Source: an uncultured Flavobacteriaceae bacterium
Lineage (GTDB): Bacteria > Bacteroidota > Bacteroidia > Flavobacteriales > Flavobacteriaceae
Direction of reading: 5' to 3'
Length of the DNA: 52,962 nucleotides
NCBI GenBank assembly: GCA_937901915.1
Contig: CALGUD010000072.1
Coordinates: 1-52,962, forward strand
This document shows, piece after piece, positions 1-7,854 of this stretch (its first letter is position 1; each line of letters begins with the position of its first letter). The notes beneath the pieces are model-generated. The model had not been told where the DNA came from, searched no databases, and worked only from the letters and a program-made list of their open reading frames with translations. A program made the translations under genes and the position numbers.

Positions 1-76
1 ACGATTAAACAATTAAACAGCGCCCTAACTACAAACACCAAACCATAAATTCCAAATTCCAAGCACCAAATTCCAA

Positions 77-118
77 TTTACGATTTACGATTTACGATTT
101 ACGATTTACGATTTACGA
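77..118. repeat. Tandem heptamer repeat, six TTTACGA units
   Basis: Six perfect head-to-tail copies of the 7-bp unit TTTACGA. They lie in a gene-free 239-bp stretch at the left edge that is also rich in near-repeats of AATTCCAA and AACAATTAA. I see no open frame or hairpin here. It reads as slippage-prone intergenic filler downstream of the minus-strand DoxX gene. Confidence 0.9.
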
Positions 119-239
119 AATTAAACGTTATCTGTTCACTCCAAAATATAAAACCACAAAACCATTTAATAAATATTTGTGAATCAGTGGCTAAAAAACT
201 CCAAGCGCCACATTCCAATTAACCATTAACAAATAACAA

Positions 240-1349
240 TTAACGAACTTTGTCATGGAGTATCAATTCATCCGCATCATTATAATGTAATTTTTGGATA
301 ATAGTCCCATTTTTTAATTTCAAGATCCCCGGATTTGACCGTACAATAGTTTTTAATGTAGTGAGGTCAGTGGTATAAAAATCAAAATTTAATCCAAATT
401 GTTGCTTAAATTGTGCTATTTCTTCGGGAGTTGATGCCGACATACCAATTACTTTATAGCCTTTTTGAAGAGCTTCATCTGTTATGACCTTTATTTCTTT
501 CATGCCTTCTTCATCGGCTTCGTTGATAATTCTAGCAATAACAACAACCACATTATCCCACTCCATAATTTCTTCGGTATAATCAAAACCATCTTTTTCC
601 ATGGCGAAATCATGAATAGGAGGCTCATATGCTTTTTGCACCTCTTTGGTTTCTACACCAATAAATTCACCATCTACCTCAGGGTAATCACCTAATGTTT
701 TTATGACCTGCTCTTTTCCGTCTATCTTGAATTTCCATGCATATTCAGAAATAGATTTAGGAGCATCTTCAGGAATCGTCATTCCTTCTATGATATTGGT
801 TCCTACTTTATATGCACGAAAATCAATAACGGGTAAATGGTTTAGCACATGAACGGCATAAAAGACACAAAGAAATAATGCAACAGCAAATCCTATAAGT
901 CTGATTTTTTCAGAAAAAAGAGGAGTGATATATTCCTTTTTATAGAATAAAATCAATATAAAGCCAAGCAGCACAATATCTTTAAAAAAGGATTGCCATG
1001 GAGTAAGTTTCAATGCGTCTCCAAAGCAGCCACAATCTGTAACTTTACCTGTAATTGCAGAAAATAGCGTTAAGAAAGTAAAGAATACGATCATGATCAG
1101 TAAACTCCATACGGTAAATTTAACTCTATAACCTAATAAAAGTGTTACACCCAGTAATACTTCAAAAATGACAACAAAAAGTGCAATAGTCAATGCGTAT
1201 GGAGTTAAAAATTCCATATTTAAAACCCCTGCACTAAAATATTCTTCCAGTTTAAAAGAGAAACCAACCGGATCATTGAGTTTAATAAATCCGCTGATAA
1301 TGAATAATAACCCTACAATAATCCGTGAAAGTGTAACTAATATTTTCAT
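240..1349 (-). CDS. DoxX-family membrane protein with C-terminal thioredoxin-like domain (BT_3928 type)
   Basis: A 369-residue protein. Residues 1-150 form four hydrophobic helices with the DoxX/MauE look, including SGFIKLNDPVGFSFKLEEYF near the N-terminus and the cysteine motif CGCFGD near residue 106. A fifth hydrophobic segment lies near residue 155. The C-terminal third (about 265-355) reads as a thioredoxin/peroxiredoxin fold (VVVVIARI, then GYKVIGMSAS, then GILKLKNGTII) but has no CxxC pair. In Bacteroidota this architecture follows DUF1599, as it does here: the upstream DUF1599 gene ends only 7 bp away on the same strand, so the two are probably co-transcribed. A membrane redox role is an inference from the fold and the CGC motif. 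The substrate is unknown. Confidence 0.8.
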   Translation of the reverse strand: MKILVTLSRIIVGLLFIISGFIKLNDPVGFSFKLEEYFSAGVLNMEFLTPYALTIALFVVIFEVLLGVTLLLGYRVKFTVWSLLIMIVFFTFLTLFSAITGKVTDCGCFGDALKLTPWQSFFKDIVLLGFILILFYKKEYITPLFSEKIRLIGFAVALFLCVFYAVHVLNHLPVIDFRAYKVGTNIIEGMTIPEDAPKSISEYAWKFKIDGKEQVIKTLGDYPEVDGEFIGVETKEVQKAYEPPIHDFAMEKDGFDYTEEIMEWDNVVVVIARIINEADEEGMKEIKVITDEALQKGYKVIGMSASTPEEIAQFKQQFGLNFDFYTTDLTTLKTIVRSNPGILKLKNGTIIQKLHYNDADELILHDKVR

Positions 1350-1356
1350 GACTTTA

Positions 1357-1896
1357 TTATTTCGCGTTTAGATGTATCAAAGCAAAAACAGCATAGTTTA
1401 TCATATCCTGGTAATTGGCATCAATCCCTTCACTAACCAGTGTTTTACCTTTATTATTTTCAATTTGTTTTACCCTGAGTAATTTTTGGAGAATAAGATC
1501 GGTTAGAGAACTCACACGCATATCCCGCCACGCCTCACTATAATCATGGTTTTTGGCCTCCATTAATGCTTTGGTTCCTGCAACCTTCTCATCATATAAC
1601 TTTACAGCTTCATCCAGGGATAGGTCTGGTTGTTCAACCACTCCTTTTTCAATTTGAATTAAAGCCATGACTGAATAATTAATGATACCTATAAACTCGG
1701 AAACTTCTCCTTCATCTACCTTTCTTTCGCTATTTTCCTGAAGGCTTCGAATACGTTGCGCCTTTATAAAAATCTGGTCAGTAAGCGAGGGTAATCTTAA
1801 AATACGCCATGCACTTCCGTAATCTTTCATTTTTTTTTCAAACAAATCCCGACAAACAGTTATAACTTTATCGTATTGTTTCAATGTATTTTGCAT
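1357..1896 (-). CDS. DUF1599 domain protein, internally duplicated
   Basis: A 179-residue soluble, helical protein made of two copies of one module. The first carries KKMKDYGSAWRILRLPSLTD (about residues 21-40). The second carries AKNHDYSEAWRDMRVSSLTD (about 113-132). Both are followed by a helix with a basic R-I/V-K/R patch. This is the DUF1599 signature. The function is not established; the D-Y-x-x-A-W and S-L-T-D pattern recalls helical nucleotide-binding folds, but that is only a suggestion. It is the first gene of a two-gene minus-strand unit with the DoxX-family gene and is divergent from folP. The start is the ATG at 1896. Confidence 0.82.
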   Translation of the reverse strand: MQNTLKQYDKVITVCRDLFEKKMKDYGSAWRILRLPSLTDQIFIKAQRIRSLQENSERKVDEGEVSEFIGIINYSVMALIQIEKGVVEQPDLSLDEAVKLYDEKVAGTKALMEAKNHDYSEAWRDMRVSSLTDLILQKLLRVKQIENNKGKTLVSEGIDANYQDMINYAVFALIHLNAK

Positions 1897-1945
1897 GTGT
1901 TTTGAATCAATTTTCCGTAAATTTCGCTTAAAATTTTTTAATGTT

Positions 1946-1953
1946 CAAAGTTA
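1946..1953 (-). promoter_or_regulatory. Candidate -7 promoter box for the DUF1599-DoxX unit
   Basis: On the minus strand the bases read TAACTTTG, an exact match to the Bacteroidota -7 consensus TAnnTTTG, 50 bp upstream of the DUF1599 start codon. No clear -33 TTG/TTTG is visible at the usual spacing, so this rests on the -7 box and its position. Confidence 0.35.
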
Positions 1954-2048
1954 AGCGGCTAATTCACTCATATTTTTGAATTTTCTCTGAACATATTTTA
2001 ATTTAAAACCGCTATTTCACGCACATAACTGGTGAAAATAAGAAATAA

Positions 2049-2873
2049 ATGACGATTAACTGTAAAGGAAATTTAATTGACCTGTCTTCTCCCCAAGTAA
2101 TGGGGATCCTCAACATAACACCAGATTCATTTTATGATGGAGGCAGATATAAAAATGAAAAGGACATATGTAATCATGTAGAAAAAATGTTGAATGAAGG
2201 CGCTACTTTTATTGATATAGGTGCATATAGCTCACGCCCGGGCGCAACACATATTACTGAGGATGAAGAGTTAAAGAGGAGTGTTCCTATGGTTGAACTG
2301 ATCAGACGAAAGTTCCCTGAGGCATACCTGTCCATTGATACTTTTAGGAGTAATGTAGCCAAAATAAATGTTGATGCAGGTGCTTGTATGGTCAATGATA
2401 TTTCTGCCGGAAATATGGATCCGGATATGATGAAAACAGTTGCCGAATTACAAGTTCCGTATATAATAATGCATATGAGGGGCACCCCTCAAAATATGCA
2501 AAATAATACGGATTATGAGGATATTGTAAAAGAAATGATATTTTATTTTTCTGAAAAAATTGCCGAAGCTTCACATCTTAAAATAAATGATTTAATCATC
2601 GATCCGGGTTTTGGCTTTGGAAAAAAATTAAAACACAATTATGAAATAATAAAAAAACTAGAGCTTTTTAAAATGCTGGAAAGACCTATTTTAATTGGGG
2701 TAAGCAGAAAAAGTATGATAGGTAAACTATTAAATGTTTCTGCGGATGAGGCGTTGAATGGCACTACCAGCCTGCATACGGCTGCACTCATGAAGGGTGG
2801 TAATATCTTACGGGTACATGATGTTAAAGAAGCTGTAGAGTGCATTAAAATATCAACACAATTGCAATCTTAA
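2049..2873 (+). CDS. folP: Dihydropteroate synthase
   Basis: A 274-residue TIM-barrel enzyme that condenses 6-hydroxymethyl-7,8-dihydropterin diphosphate with p-aminobenzoate in folate synthesis. Family motifs appear in order: MGILNITPDSFYDGG (about residues 18-32), DIGAYSSRPGA (about 57-67), the S-I-D-T-F strand, N-D-I-S-A-G, the M-H-M-R-G loop, DPGFGFGK (about 186-193), GVSRKS near 218 and the C-terminal R-V-H-D. Length is normal for the family. The ATG at 2049 starts just before the first beta strand. cdaA follows after 68 bp on the same strand, the usual Bacteroidota pairing, which suggests co-transcription. Confidence 0.97.
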   Translation: MTINCKGNLIDLSSPQVMGILNITPDSFYDGGRYKNEKDICNHVEKMLNEGATFIDIGAYSSRPGATHITEDEELKRSVPMVELIRRKFPEAYLSIDTFRSNVAKINVDAGACMVNDISAGNMDPDMMKTVAELQVPYIIMHMRGTPQNMQNNTDYEDIVKEMIFYFSEKIAEASHLKINDLIIDPGFGFGKKLKHNYEIIKKLELFKMLERPILIGVSRKSMIGKLLNVSADEALNGTTSLHTAALMKGGNILRVHDVKEAVECIKISTQLQS

Positions 2874-2941
2874 AAACTCAAACATTGATAAATGATAAAA
2901 TTATTACCTAATTTTTCTATTTTTACATAAAAACCTAAGTT

Positions 2942-3727
2942 TTGGATTCATTAAATTTTATTGACTTTAGTTTAATAGACCTTATAGATATTCTTTTGAT
3001 GGCATTTTTGCTATATAATATCTATAAACTGGTTAGAGGTACTGTAGCTGTCAATATTTTTATTGGTATCGTTATAATATACCTTGTGTGGCAGCTTACG
3101 GCCATCCTAAAAATGGAACTTTTAAGTAATGTATTCGGAAAATTTATTGGTGTTGGTGTATTTGGGTTGATTGTAGTATTTCACCAGGAGATACGAAAGT
3201 TTTTATTAATGATTGGCTCTACAAATTTTGCCAGTAAACGTAACTTTATAAAACATTTTAAATTCTTACAACAAGGTGATTTAGACTCTGAAGTTGATGT
3301 GGATGCCGTGGTAAGTGCCTGTAAAAAAATGGGGAAATCCAAAACCGGTGCCCTGATTGTTTTTGAGAAAAACAATTCATTGGATTTTGTGAAAAACACG
3401 GGCGATAAAATGAATATTGAAATTACCCAACCTATCATAGAGAGTATTTTTTATAAAAACAGCCCTTTGCATGACGGCGCAGCCATTATACAAGGAAATT
3501 ATATTGTTGCTACCCGTGTTATTCTGCCGATCTCCGATGAAAGAAGTATTCCACAACGCTATGGATTACGGCACCGGGCCGCTGTTGGAATCACTGAAAA
3601 AACAGATGCTATAGCAATTGTAGTCAGTGAAGAAACCGGTCATATTTCTTATATTAAAAGTGGTGAATTTATACACTTCAAAGATTTTGAAGATATGGGT
3701 AATATGATTAAGAAGGATTTGGGGTGA
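2942..3727 (+). CDS. cdaA: Diadenylate cyclase CdaA (c-di-AMP synthase)
   Basis: A 261-residue membrane-anchored DAC enzyme that makes c-di-AMP from two ATP. Three hydrophobic helices fill roughly residues 10-85. The catalytic DAC domain follows, with the D-G-A motif at D178 (within SPLHDGAAII) and the R-H-R motif at 210-212, both needed for ATP binding and metal catalysis. The start is TTG at 2942; an internal ATG at 3000 would remove part of the first helix, so TTG is preferred. Unlike Firmicutes there is no cdaR or glmM alongside. The folP-cdaA neighbourhood is the common arrangement in this phylum. Confidence 0.95.
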   Translation: MDSLNFIDFSLIDLIDILLMAFLLYNIYKLVRGTVAVNIFIGIVIIYLVWQLTAILKMELLSNVFGKFIGVGVFGLIVVFHQEIRKFLLMIGSTNFASKRNFIKHFKFLQQGDLDSEVDVDAVVSACKKMGKSKTGALIVFEKNNSLDFVKNTGDKMNIEITQPIIESIFYKNSPLHDGAAIIQGNYIVATRVILPISDERSIPQRYGLRHRAAVGITEKTDAIAIVVSEETGHISYIKSGEFIHFKDFEDMGNMIKKDLG

Positions 3728-3969
3728 TTTCTTTATAAAGTTAAGAGTTAAGAGTTCAGAGTGTAGAGTTAGGAGTTTTAATTTTACGTCCCTTGATGAT
3801 TAATAACTGAAAAACAACAGATAACCTAATTAACCCAATCACTTAACAACTACCAATTAAACGATTCACCTCCCGAGACTTCGGGAACACGATTAAACAT
3901 TTAAACTCGGCTTAAAAGAGAGTCATGCAGATATAGCTTGCCTTAAATCTGACATCTCACGACTCACAA
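3728..3969. other. Intergenic stretch with degenerate short repeats
   Basis: This 242-bp gap between convergent cdaA and the ABC exporter has no open frame worth calling. From about 3740 to 3776 it holds degenerate GTTAAGAGTT-type repeats. Around 3867-3885 there is a small CCCGAG/CTTCGGG hairpin. The strings AAACGATT and ACGATTAAAC recur here, at the left edge of the window and, inverted, near 36425-36442, so they belong to a dispersed filler repeat. Confidence 0.5.
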
Positions 3970-5739
3970 TTAAATCATCTCTTCCTCGGCCAGGAATTGC
4001 ACCTCATATAAATTTCTGTAGTATCCGTTTTCCTTTTGAAGCAATTCTTTATGTGTGCCCGATTCAACAATTCGTCCGGAATCCATCACAATAATCTTAT
4101 CGGCTTTCTTAATAGTTGCCAATCTGTGGGCAATCACTATGGAAGTTCTCCCTTCGGTTATCCTGTCCGTTGCTTTTTGAATGAGTTTTTCCGAATAAGA
4201 ATCAACAGACGAAGTAGCTTCATCAAGTACAAGTATACTCGGGTTGCTTACATAAGCTCTTAAAAAAGCGATCAATTGCCGTTGTCCGCTGGAAAGCATC
4301 AATCCTCTTTCCTTCACATTATAATGGTACCCGCCGGGCAAAGTTTTAATAAATTTATGAATACCTATTTCTTTTGCTGCTTCAATAACCTGTTCTTCTG
4401 TTATAGTGGTATCTTTTAAAATAATATTATTTAGAATAGTATCTGCAAATAAAAACACGTCCTGTAATACCACCGCTATCTGCTCCCGTAGCGACTCTAA
4501 AGTATAATCAGTTACGTTTGTACCATCTATTATGATCTCACCCGATTTAATGTCATAAAACCGGCTTAATAAATTTATAATGGTCGATTTACCAGCTCCG
4601 GTGGCACCGACAATAGCAACTGTTTGACCTGACTCCACTTTAAATGATATTCCATGAAGTATTTCTTCGTCATCAACATAACTAAAGTGAACGTTTTTGA
4701 ATTCAATATCCCCTTTAAAATTTTCGGCGATTTGTGTACCGTTATTTTCAATGGAACTGTTGGTGTCCAGAATATCAAAAACCCTGTTAGCTGCCACCAT
4801 GCCCATTTGCAAAGTGTTAAATTTATCCGCAATTTGTCTTAAGGGGCCAAAAAGCATTTGTGACAATTGAACAAACATAAAAATGGTCCCTATTTCCATG
4901 TCTTTTTCAAGAATAACCCTTAATCCACCGTACCAAACAATTAACCCAATGGTTACAGATGAAACTAACTCCGCAATAGGGAAAAAGATGGAATTATACC
5001 ACACAGTTTTTATCCAGGCTTTTTCATGCTTTTTATTGATTACCTTAAATTTTTCATACTCTTCGTCTTCTTTTACAAAGAGCTGAACTATTTTCATCCC
5101 GACTATACGCTCTTGAACAAACGAGTTCAGGTTAGACACCTGAGCTCGTACCTCCGTAAACGCTTTTTTCATAGCCTGTTGAAAAAGCCGTGTAGCATAT
5201 AAAATTAAGGGTAAAACACAAAATACTATCAAAGACAACCTCCAGCTATATGCCAGCATTACACCCATTACCACCAGCATTTTTAATATGTCGCTAAAGA
5301 TCATGAACAACCCGTTACTAAAAATCTCTGCTATACGTTCTATATCAGAAACGGCACGGGTTACCAATACCCCTACAGATGAATTATCAAAATATTTCAT
5401 CTTAAAGCCAAGCATATGTTTAAAAAGTTTGATGCGAATATCTTTAATTACAGATTGGCCTAACCAGTTTGCATAATAAATAAACAACAACTGGCTTACT
5501 ACTTCAAACAGTAAAACACCTGCCATTAATAAAACATATACAAGAAGGCCGTCTAAATCTTTGTGAAGTATATAATCGTCTACAGTTAATTTAAGTAGAT
5601 AAGGCCGTACAACCGAGAAAAGAGATAGAAGAATAGCAAACAGAATTACTCCAAAAAAAGTAAGTTTATAGGCTTTGGTATAACGCATAAGGCGTTTAAA
5701 CAAAGTAGAATCTAAAGCATTGACTGTTTCTTTACTCAT
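3970..5739 (-). CDS. ABC exporter, fused transmembrane and ATPase domains (MsbA/multidrug type)
   Basis: A type IV ABC exporter half-transporter of 589 residues. Six transmembrane helices fill about residues 20-310. The nucleotide-binding domain follows with Walker A GATGAGKST near 378, the signature LSSGQRQL near 481, Walker B ILVLDEATSS near 500 and the switch histidine in IAHRLAT. The substrate cannot be read from sequence; lipid, lipid A or drug export are the family options, and it would act as a homodimer or with a partner elsewhere. I prefer the ATG at 5739, which overlaps the truA stop by 8 bp (coupled translation), over a TTG at 5769 that would add ten residues. It is the second gene of a truA-ABC unit. 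Confidence 0.9.
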   Translation of the reverse strand: MSKETVNALDSTLFKRLMRYTKAYKLTFFGVILFAILLSLFSVVRPYLLKLTVDDYILHKDLDGLLVYVLLMAGVLLFEVVSQLLFIYYANWLGQSVIKDIRIKLFKHMLGFKMKYFDNSSVGVLVTRAVSDIERIAEIFSNGLFMIFSDILKMLVVMGVMLAYSWRLSLIVFCVLPLILYATRLFQQAMKKAFTEVRAQVSNLNSFVQERIVGMKIVQLFVKEDEEYEKFKVINKKHEKAWIKTVWYNSIFFPIAELVSSVTIGLIVWYGGLRVILEKDMEIGTIFMFVQLSQMLFGPLRQIADKFNTLQMGMVAANRVFDILDTNSSIENNGTQIAENFKGDIEFKNVHFSYVDDEEILHGISFKVESGQTVAIVGATGAGKSTIINLLSRFYDIKSGEIIIDGTNVTDYTLESLREQIAVVLQDVFLFADTILNNIILKDTTITEEQVIEAAKEIGIHKFIKTLPGGYHYNVKERGLMLSSGQRQLIAFLRAYVSNPSILVLDEATSSVDSYSEKLIQKATDRITEGRTSIVIAHRLATIKKADKIIVMDSGRIVESGTHKELLQKENGYYRNLYEVQFLAEEEMI

Positions 5740-6484
5740 TCCTGTTGAAAATTGAAACCGGGTACTCAACCTTCGTCAAATATAAACCATGTGCCGGAAC
5801 TGACACGCCTGCTTTACTTCTATTTTTACTTTCTATTATTTTTTTAACATCTTCTTTAGAAAACTTACCCGTTCCTACTTCTAAGAGTGTTCCTACTATC
5901 GCCCTTACCATATTGCGTAAAAACCTATCAGCTTTAATGGTAAATATTAACTTTTCATGATCTAACCTCCAATCTGCCTCCATAATATGGCAAATGTATG
6001 TTTTTACATCGGTTCTGGATTTGGAAAAACATTGAAAATCATCATATTCAAACAATATTTTGGAAGCAGCATTCATTTTATTTATATCCAACGGGGTTTT
6101 TAAACAATATGCAAAATCACCTAGAAACGGATTTTTAGACTGTGTTATCCAATATTCATATGTTCTGGAAACCGCATCAAACCGTGCATGGGCATTGTCG
6201 CTCACTTCATGAATGTTATATATTGAAATATCAGCAGGTAAAAAAGAGTTTAACTTATAAAGAAGTTCATCTAAGTCTAAAGGAATATCCACATCAAAAT
6301 GAGCAAACATCTGTTTTGCATGTACTCCTGAGTCGGTTCTGCCTGCCCCTACTAATTCAGTTTTATTTCTTAATAAAATAGACAATGCATTTTCTATAAC
6401 TTCCTGAACCGAAATTGCATTTGGCTGATTTTGCCAACCGTGGTATGATTTCCCGTTATATGCAAACTCTAAAAAATATCTCAC
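5732..6484 (-). CDS. truA: tRNA pseudouridine(38-40) synthase TruA
   Basis: A 250-residue enzyme that converts uridines 38-40 of the tRNA anticodon stem-loop to pseudouridine. The N-terminus has the family pattern FAYNGKSYHGWQNQP. The catalytic aspartate is D51 in GAGRTDSGVHA. A later R-F-L-R-N-M-V-R-A-I segment (about residue 190) is the second conserved block. Length is typical. Its stop overlaps the ABC exporter start downstream, and it is divergent from the phosphodiesterase gene at 6578. Confidence 0.96.
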   Translation of the reverse strand: MRYFLEFAYNGKSYHGWQNQPNAISVQEVIENALSILLRNKTELVGAGRTDSGVHAKQMFAHFDVDIPLDLDELLYKLNSFLPADISIYNIHEVSDNAHARFDAVSRTYEYWITQSKNPFLGDFAYCLKTPLDINKMNAASKILFEYDDFQCFSKSRTDVKTYICHIMEADWRLDHEKLIFTIKADRFLRNMVRAIVGTLLEVGTGKFSKEDVKKIIESKNRSKAGVSVPAHGLYLTKVEYPVSIFNRNE

Positions 6485-6577
6485 TCTAAAGTGCTATTTT
6501 TGTTAATAATTCACAAAGATAATTGTATTTAACAACTTAATATCCCTCATTTATTTTTATTAAAGCTTTTACATTCA

Positions 6578-7075
6578 ATGAAAAAAATCCTTCTTATTTC
6601 CGATACTCACGGACATATAGATAATCAAATATTAAAATATATAGCCCAAGCCGATGAAGTATGGCATGCGGGGGATATAGGCGATTTAAAAGTTACGGAC
6701 ACCATAAAAACCTACAAGCCATTACGTGCAGTTTATGGCAATATTGACAATGAAAAAGCACGTTTGGAATTTCCCGAAAACAATCGGTTTGTATGCGAAA
6801 AAGTAGATGTCCTTATAACGCATATAGGCGGTTATCCCGGAAAATATGACCGGAGAATAAAAGATGAACTTTTAATAAATCCGCCTAAACTTTTCATTTG
6901 CGGGCATTCCCATATTTTGAAAGTAATGTGGGATAAAAAATTGAATTTGCTTCATATGAATCCCGGAGCTGTAGGCAAATATGGCTTCCATGCCGTAAGG
7001 ACCATGTTGCGTTTTGTTATTGATGGTGATCAAATAAAAGACCTGGAAATTATTGAATTGGAAAAGAGGGTTTAA
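6578..7075 (+). CDS. YfcE/MJ0936-type metallophosphoesterase
   Basis: A 165-residue calcineurin-like phosphoesterase. Metal ligands are visible in order: D9 and H11 in SDTHGH, D33 in HAGDIGD, the N of YGNID, H in ITHIGG, and H110/H112 in CGHSH. NPGAVG closes the domain. Relatives act as small phosphodiesterases with two bound metal ions; the natural substrate is unknown. It is a single gene between divergent truA and convergent DUF4293. Its 3' end runs directly into a composite hairpin repeat. Confidence 0.9.
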   Translation: MKKILLISDTHGHIDNQILKYIAQADEVWHAGDIGDLKVTDTIKTYKPLRAVYGNIDNEKARLEFPENNRFVCEKVDVLITHIGGYPGKYDRRIKDELLINPPKLFICGHSHILKVMWDKKLNLLHMNPGAVGKYGFHAVRTMLRFVIDGDQIKDLEIIELEKRV

Positions 7076-7084
7076 TTAATTAAG

Positions 7085-7206
7085 AATTAATTTTAATTCG
7101 CTTCACTCTTAAATTTATAGGCTTCTGGCTAAATAAAAAAAGATCCCGCGTTTCGCGGGATTAATTCGCCTGTATAATTTTAATTCGCTTCACTCTTAAA
7201 ATTATA
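7085..7206. repeat. Composite hairpin repeat, copy 1
   Basis: Two hairpins share the 12-nt loop TTCGCTTCACTC, at 7097-7108 and 7184-7195. The second has a perfect 11-bp stem (7173-7183 with 7196-7206). The first stem (about 7086-7096 with 7109-7119) pairs imperfectly. Between them is the GC-rich hairpin 7143-7161. The same order of parts recurs at 36639-36761 with different stem sequences. It sits between convergent genes. Confidence 0.85.
7143..7161. terminator. Terminator-like hairpin inside composite repeat 1
   Basis: An 8-bp GC-rich stem (ATCCCGCG with CGCGGGAT, 3-nt loop) preceded by an A-rich run at 7131-7141. On the minus strand this gives a stem followed by a U-rich tail, so it fits intrinsic termination of the DUF4293 transcript best. 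It may also stop the phosphoesterase transcript. Confidence 0.6.
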
Positions 7207-7218
7207 GGCTCATTAAAA

Positions 7219-7240
7219 AGCCCGGATCTTCACCCGGGCT
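7219..7240. terminator. Intrinsic-terminator-like hairpin
   Basis: A 7-bp stem AGCCCGG/CCGGGCT with an 8-nt loop, preceded by TTAAAAA on the plus strand. It lies 32 bp past the DUF4293 stop on the minus strand, where it would be followed by a short U-rich tail. Probably the terminator of DUF4293. Confidence 0.55.
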
Positions 7241-7271
7241 TCACGCACTAATAAATACTAAGATGTTAGGT

Positions 7272-7682
7272 TTATCGTAACCGATCAACAGATTTTACAA
7301 GATCTTCGTCCCTTTTAATGGCCTTGTTGGCCATCACTAAAAAAACGATAGAAATAGCTGGTAGAAGCACCCCAATACCCTTCTCAGAAACTTCCGTTTC
7401 TCCGGATAAGATTAGCGACCGATAAATGAAAAATCCTAGTAAAAAAAGATTTAATATCATATTCAACCTGTTTAAAACAAATTGTTTTTTCCTTTTTTTA
7501 TATAAAAGAATCGTTATAAATGCCAAAGCTGCCGATATTATAAAAGTCATAGAGTATAACATCTCATTTTGAGCATAAACAGCCTCACCATCTGCACCTG
7601 TCCATAAATACACCCAAAATGGTAAAACACCATTAATAATAACAACTAAAAGCAGGTATAAAGTCTGTATTCGTTGAATCAT
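7272..7682 (-). CDS. DUF4293 family membrane protein
   Basis: A 136-residue integral membrane protein with four hydrophobic helices (about 5-25, 43-60, 70-90 and 103-118). The N-terminal MIQRIQTLYLLL is characteristic of DUF4293. A basic KKRKKQ loop separates helices 2 and 3 and suggests cytoplasmic orientation there. No function is known for the family. It is divergent from rho across 172 bp, an arrangement commonly seen in Flavobacteriia. Confidence 0.85.
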   Translation of the reverse strand: MIQRIQTLYLLLVVIINGVLPFWVYLWTGADGEAVYAQNEMLYSMTFIISAALAFITILLYKKRKKQFVLNRLNMILNLFLLGFFIYRSLILSGETEVSEKGIGVLLPAISIVFLVMANKAIKRDEDLVKSVDRLR

Positions 7683-7744
7683 TTTTTTTGTTTGTTTAGC
7701 AAAAATATGAAGTTCTTTTTACAAAAAAGACTTGTTTATAAAAA

Positions 7745-7752
7745 TAAATTTG
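7745..7752 (+). promoter_or_regulatory. Candidate -7 promoter box for rho
   Basis: TAAATTTG matches TAnnTTTG exactly, about 100 bp upstream of the rho ATG. If used, it leaves a leader of about 95 nt, which would fit the autoregulation known for rho in other bacteria. No convincing -33 element at standard spacing. Confidence 0.35.
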
Positions 7753-7854
7753 TATTATTGCGGTGTAATTTCATTACAAGTAGCATGACTGCGCTTGTTT
7801 TATACTCCAATTTTATAATTATATACCTCAAACCATAATTTTATTATCATTTAA

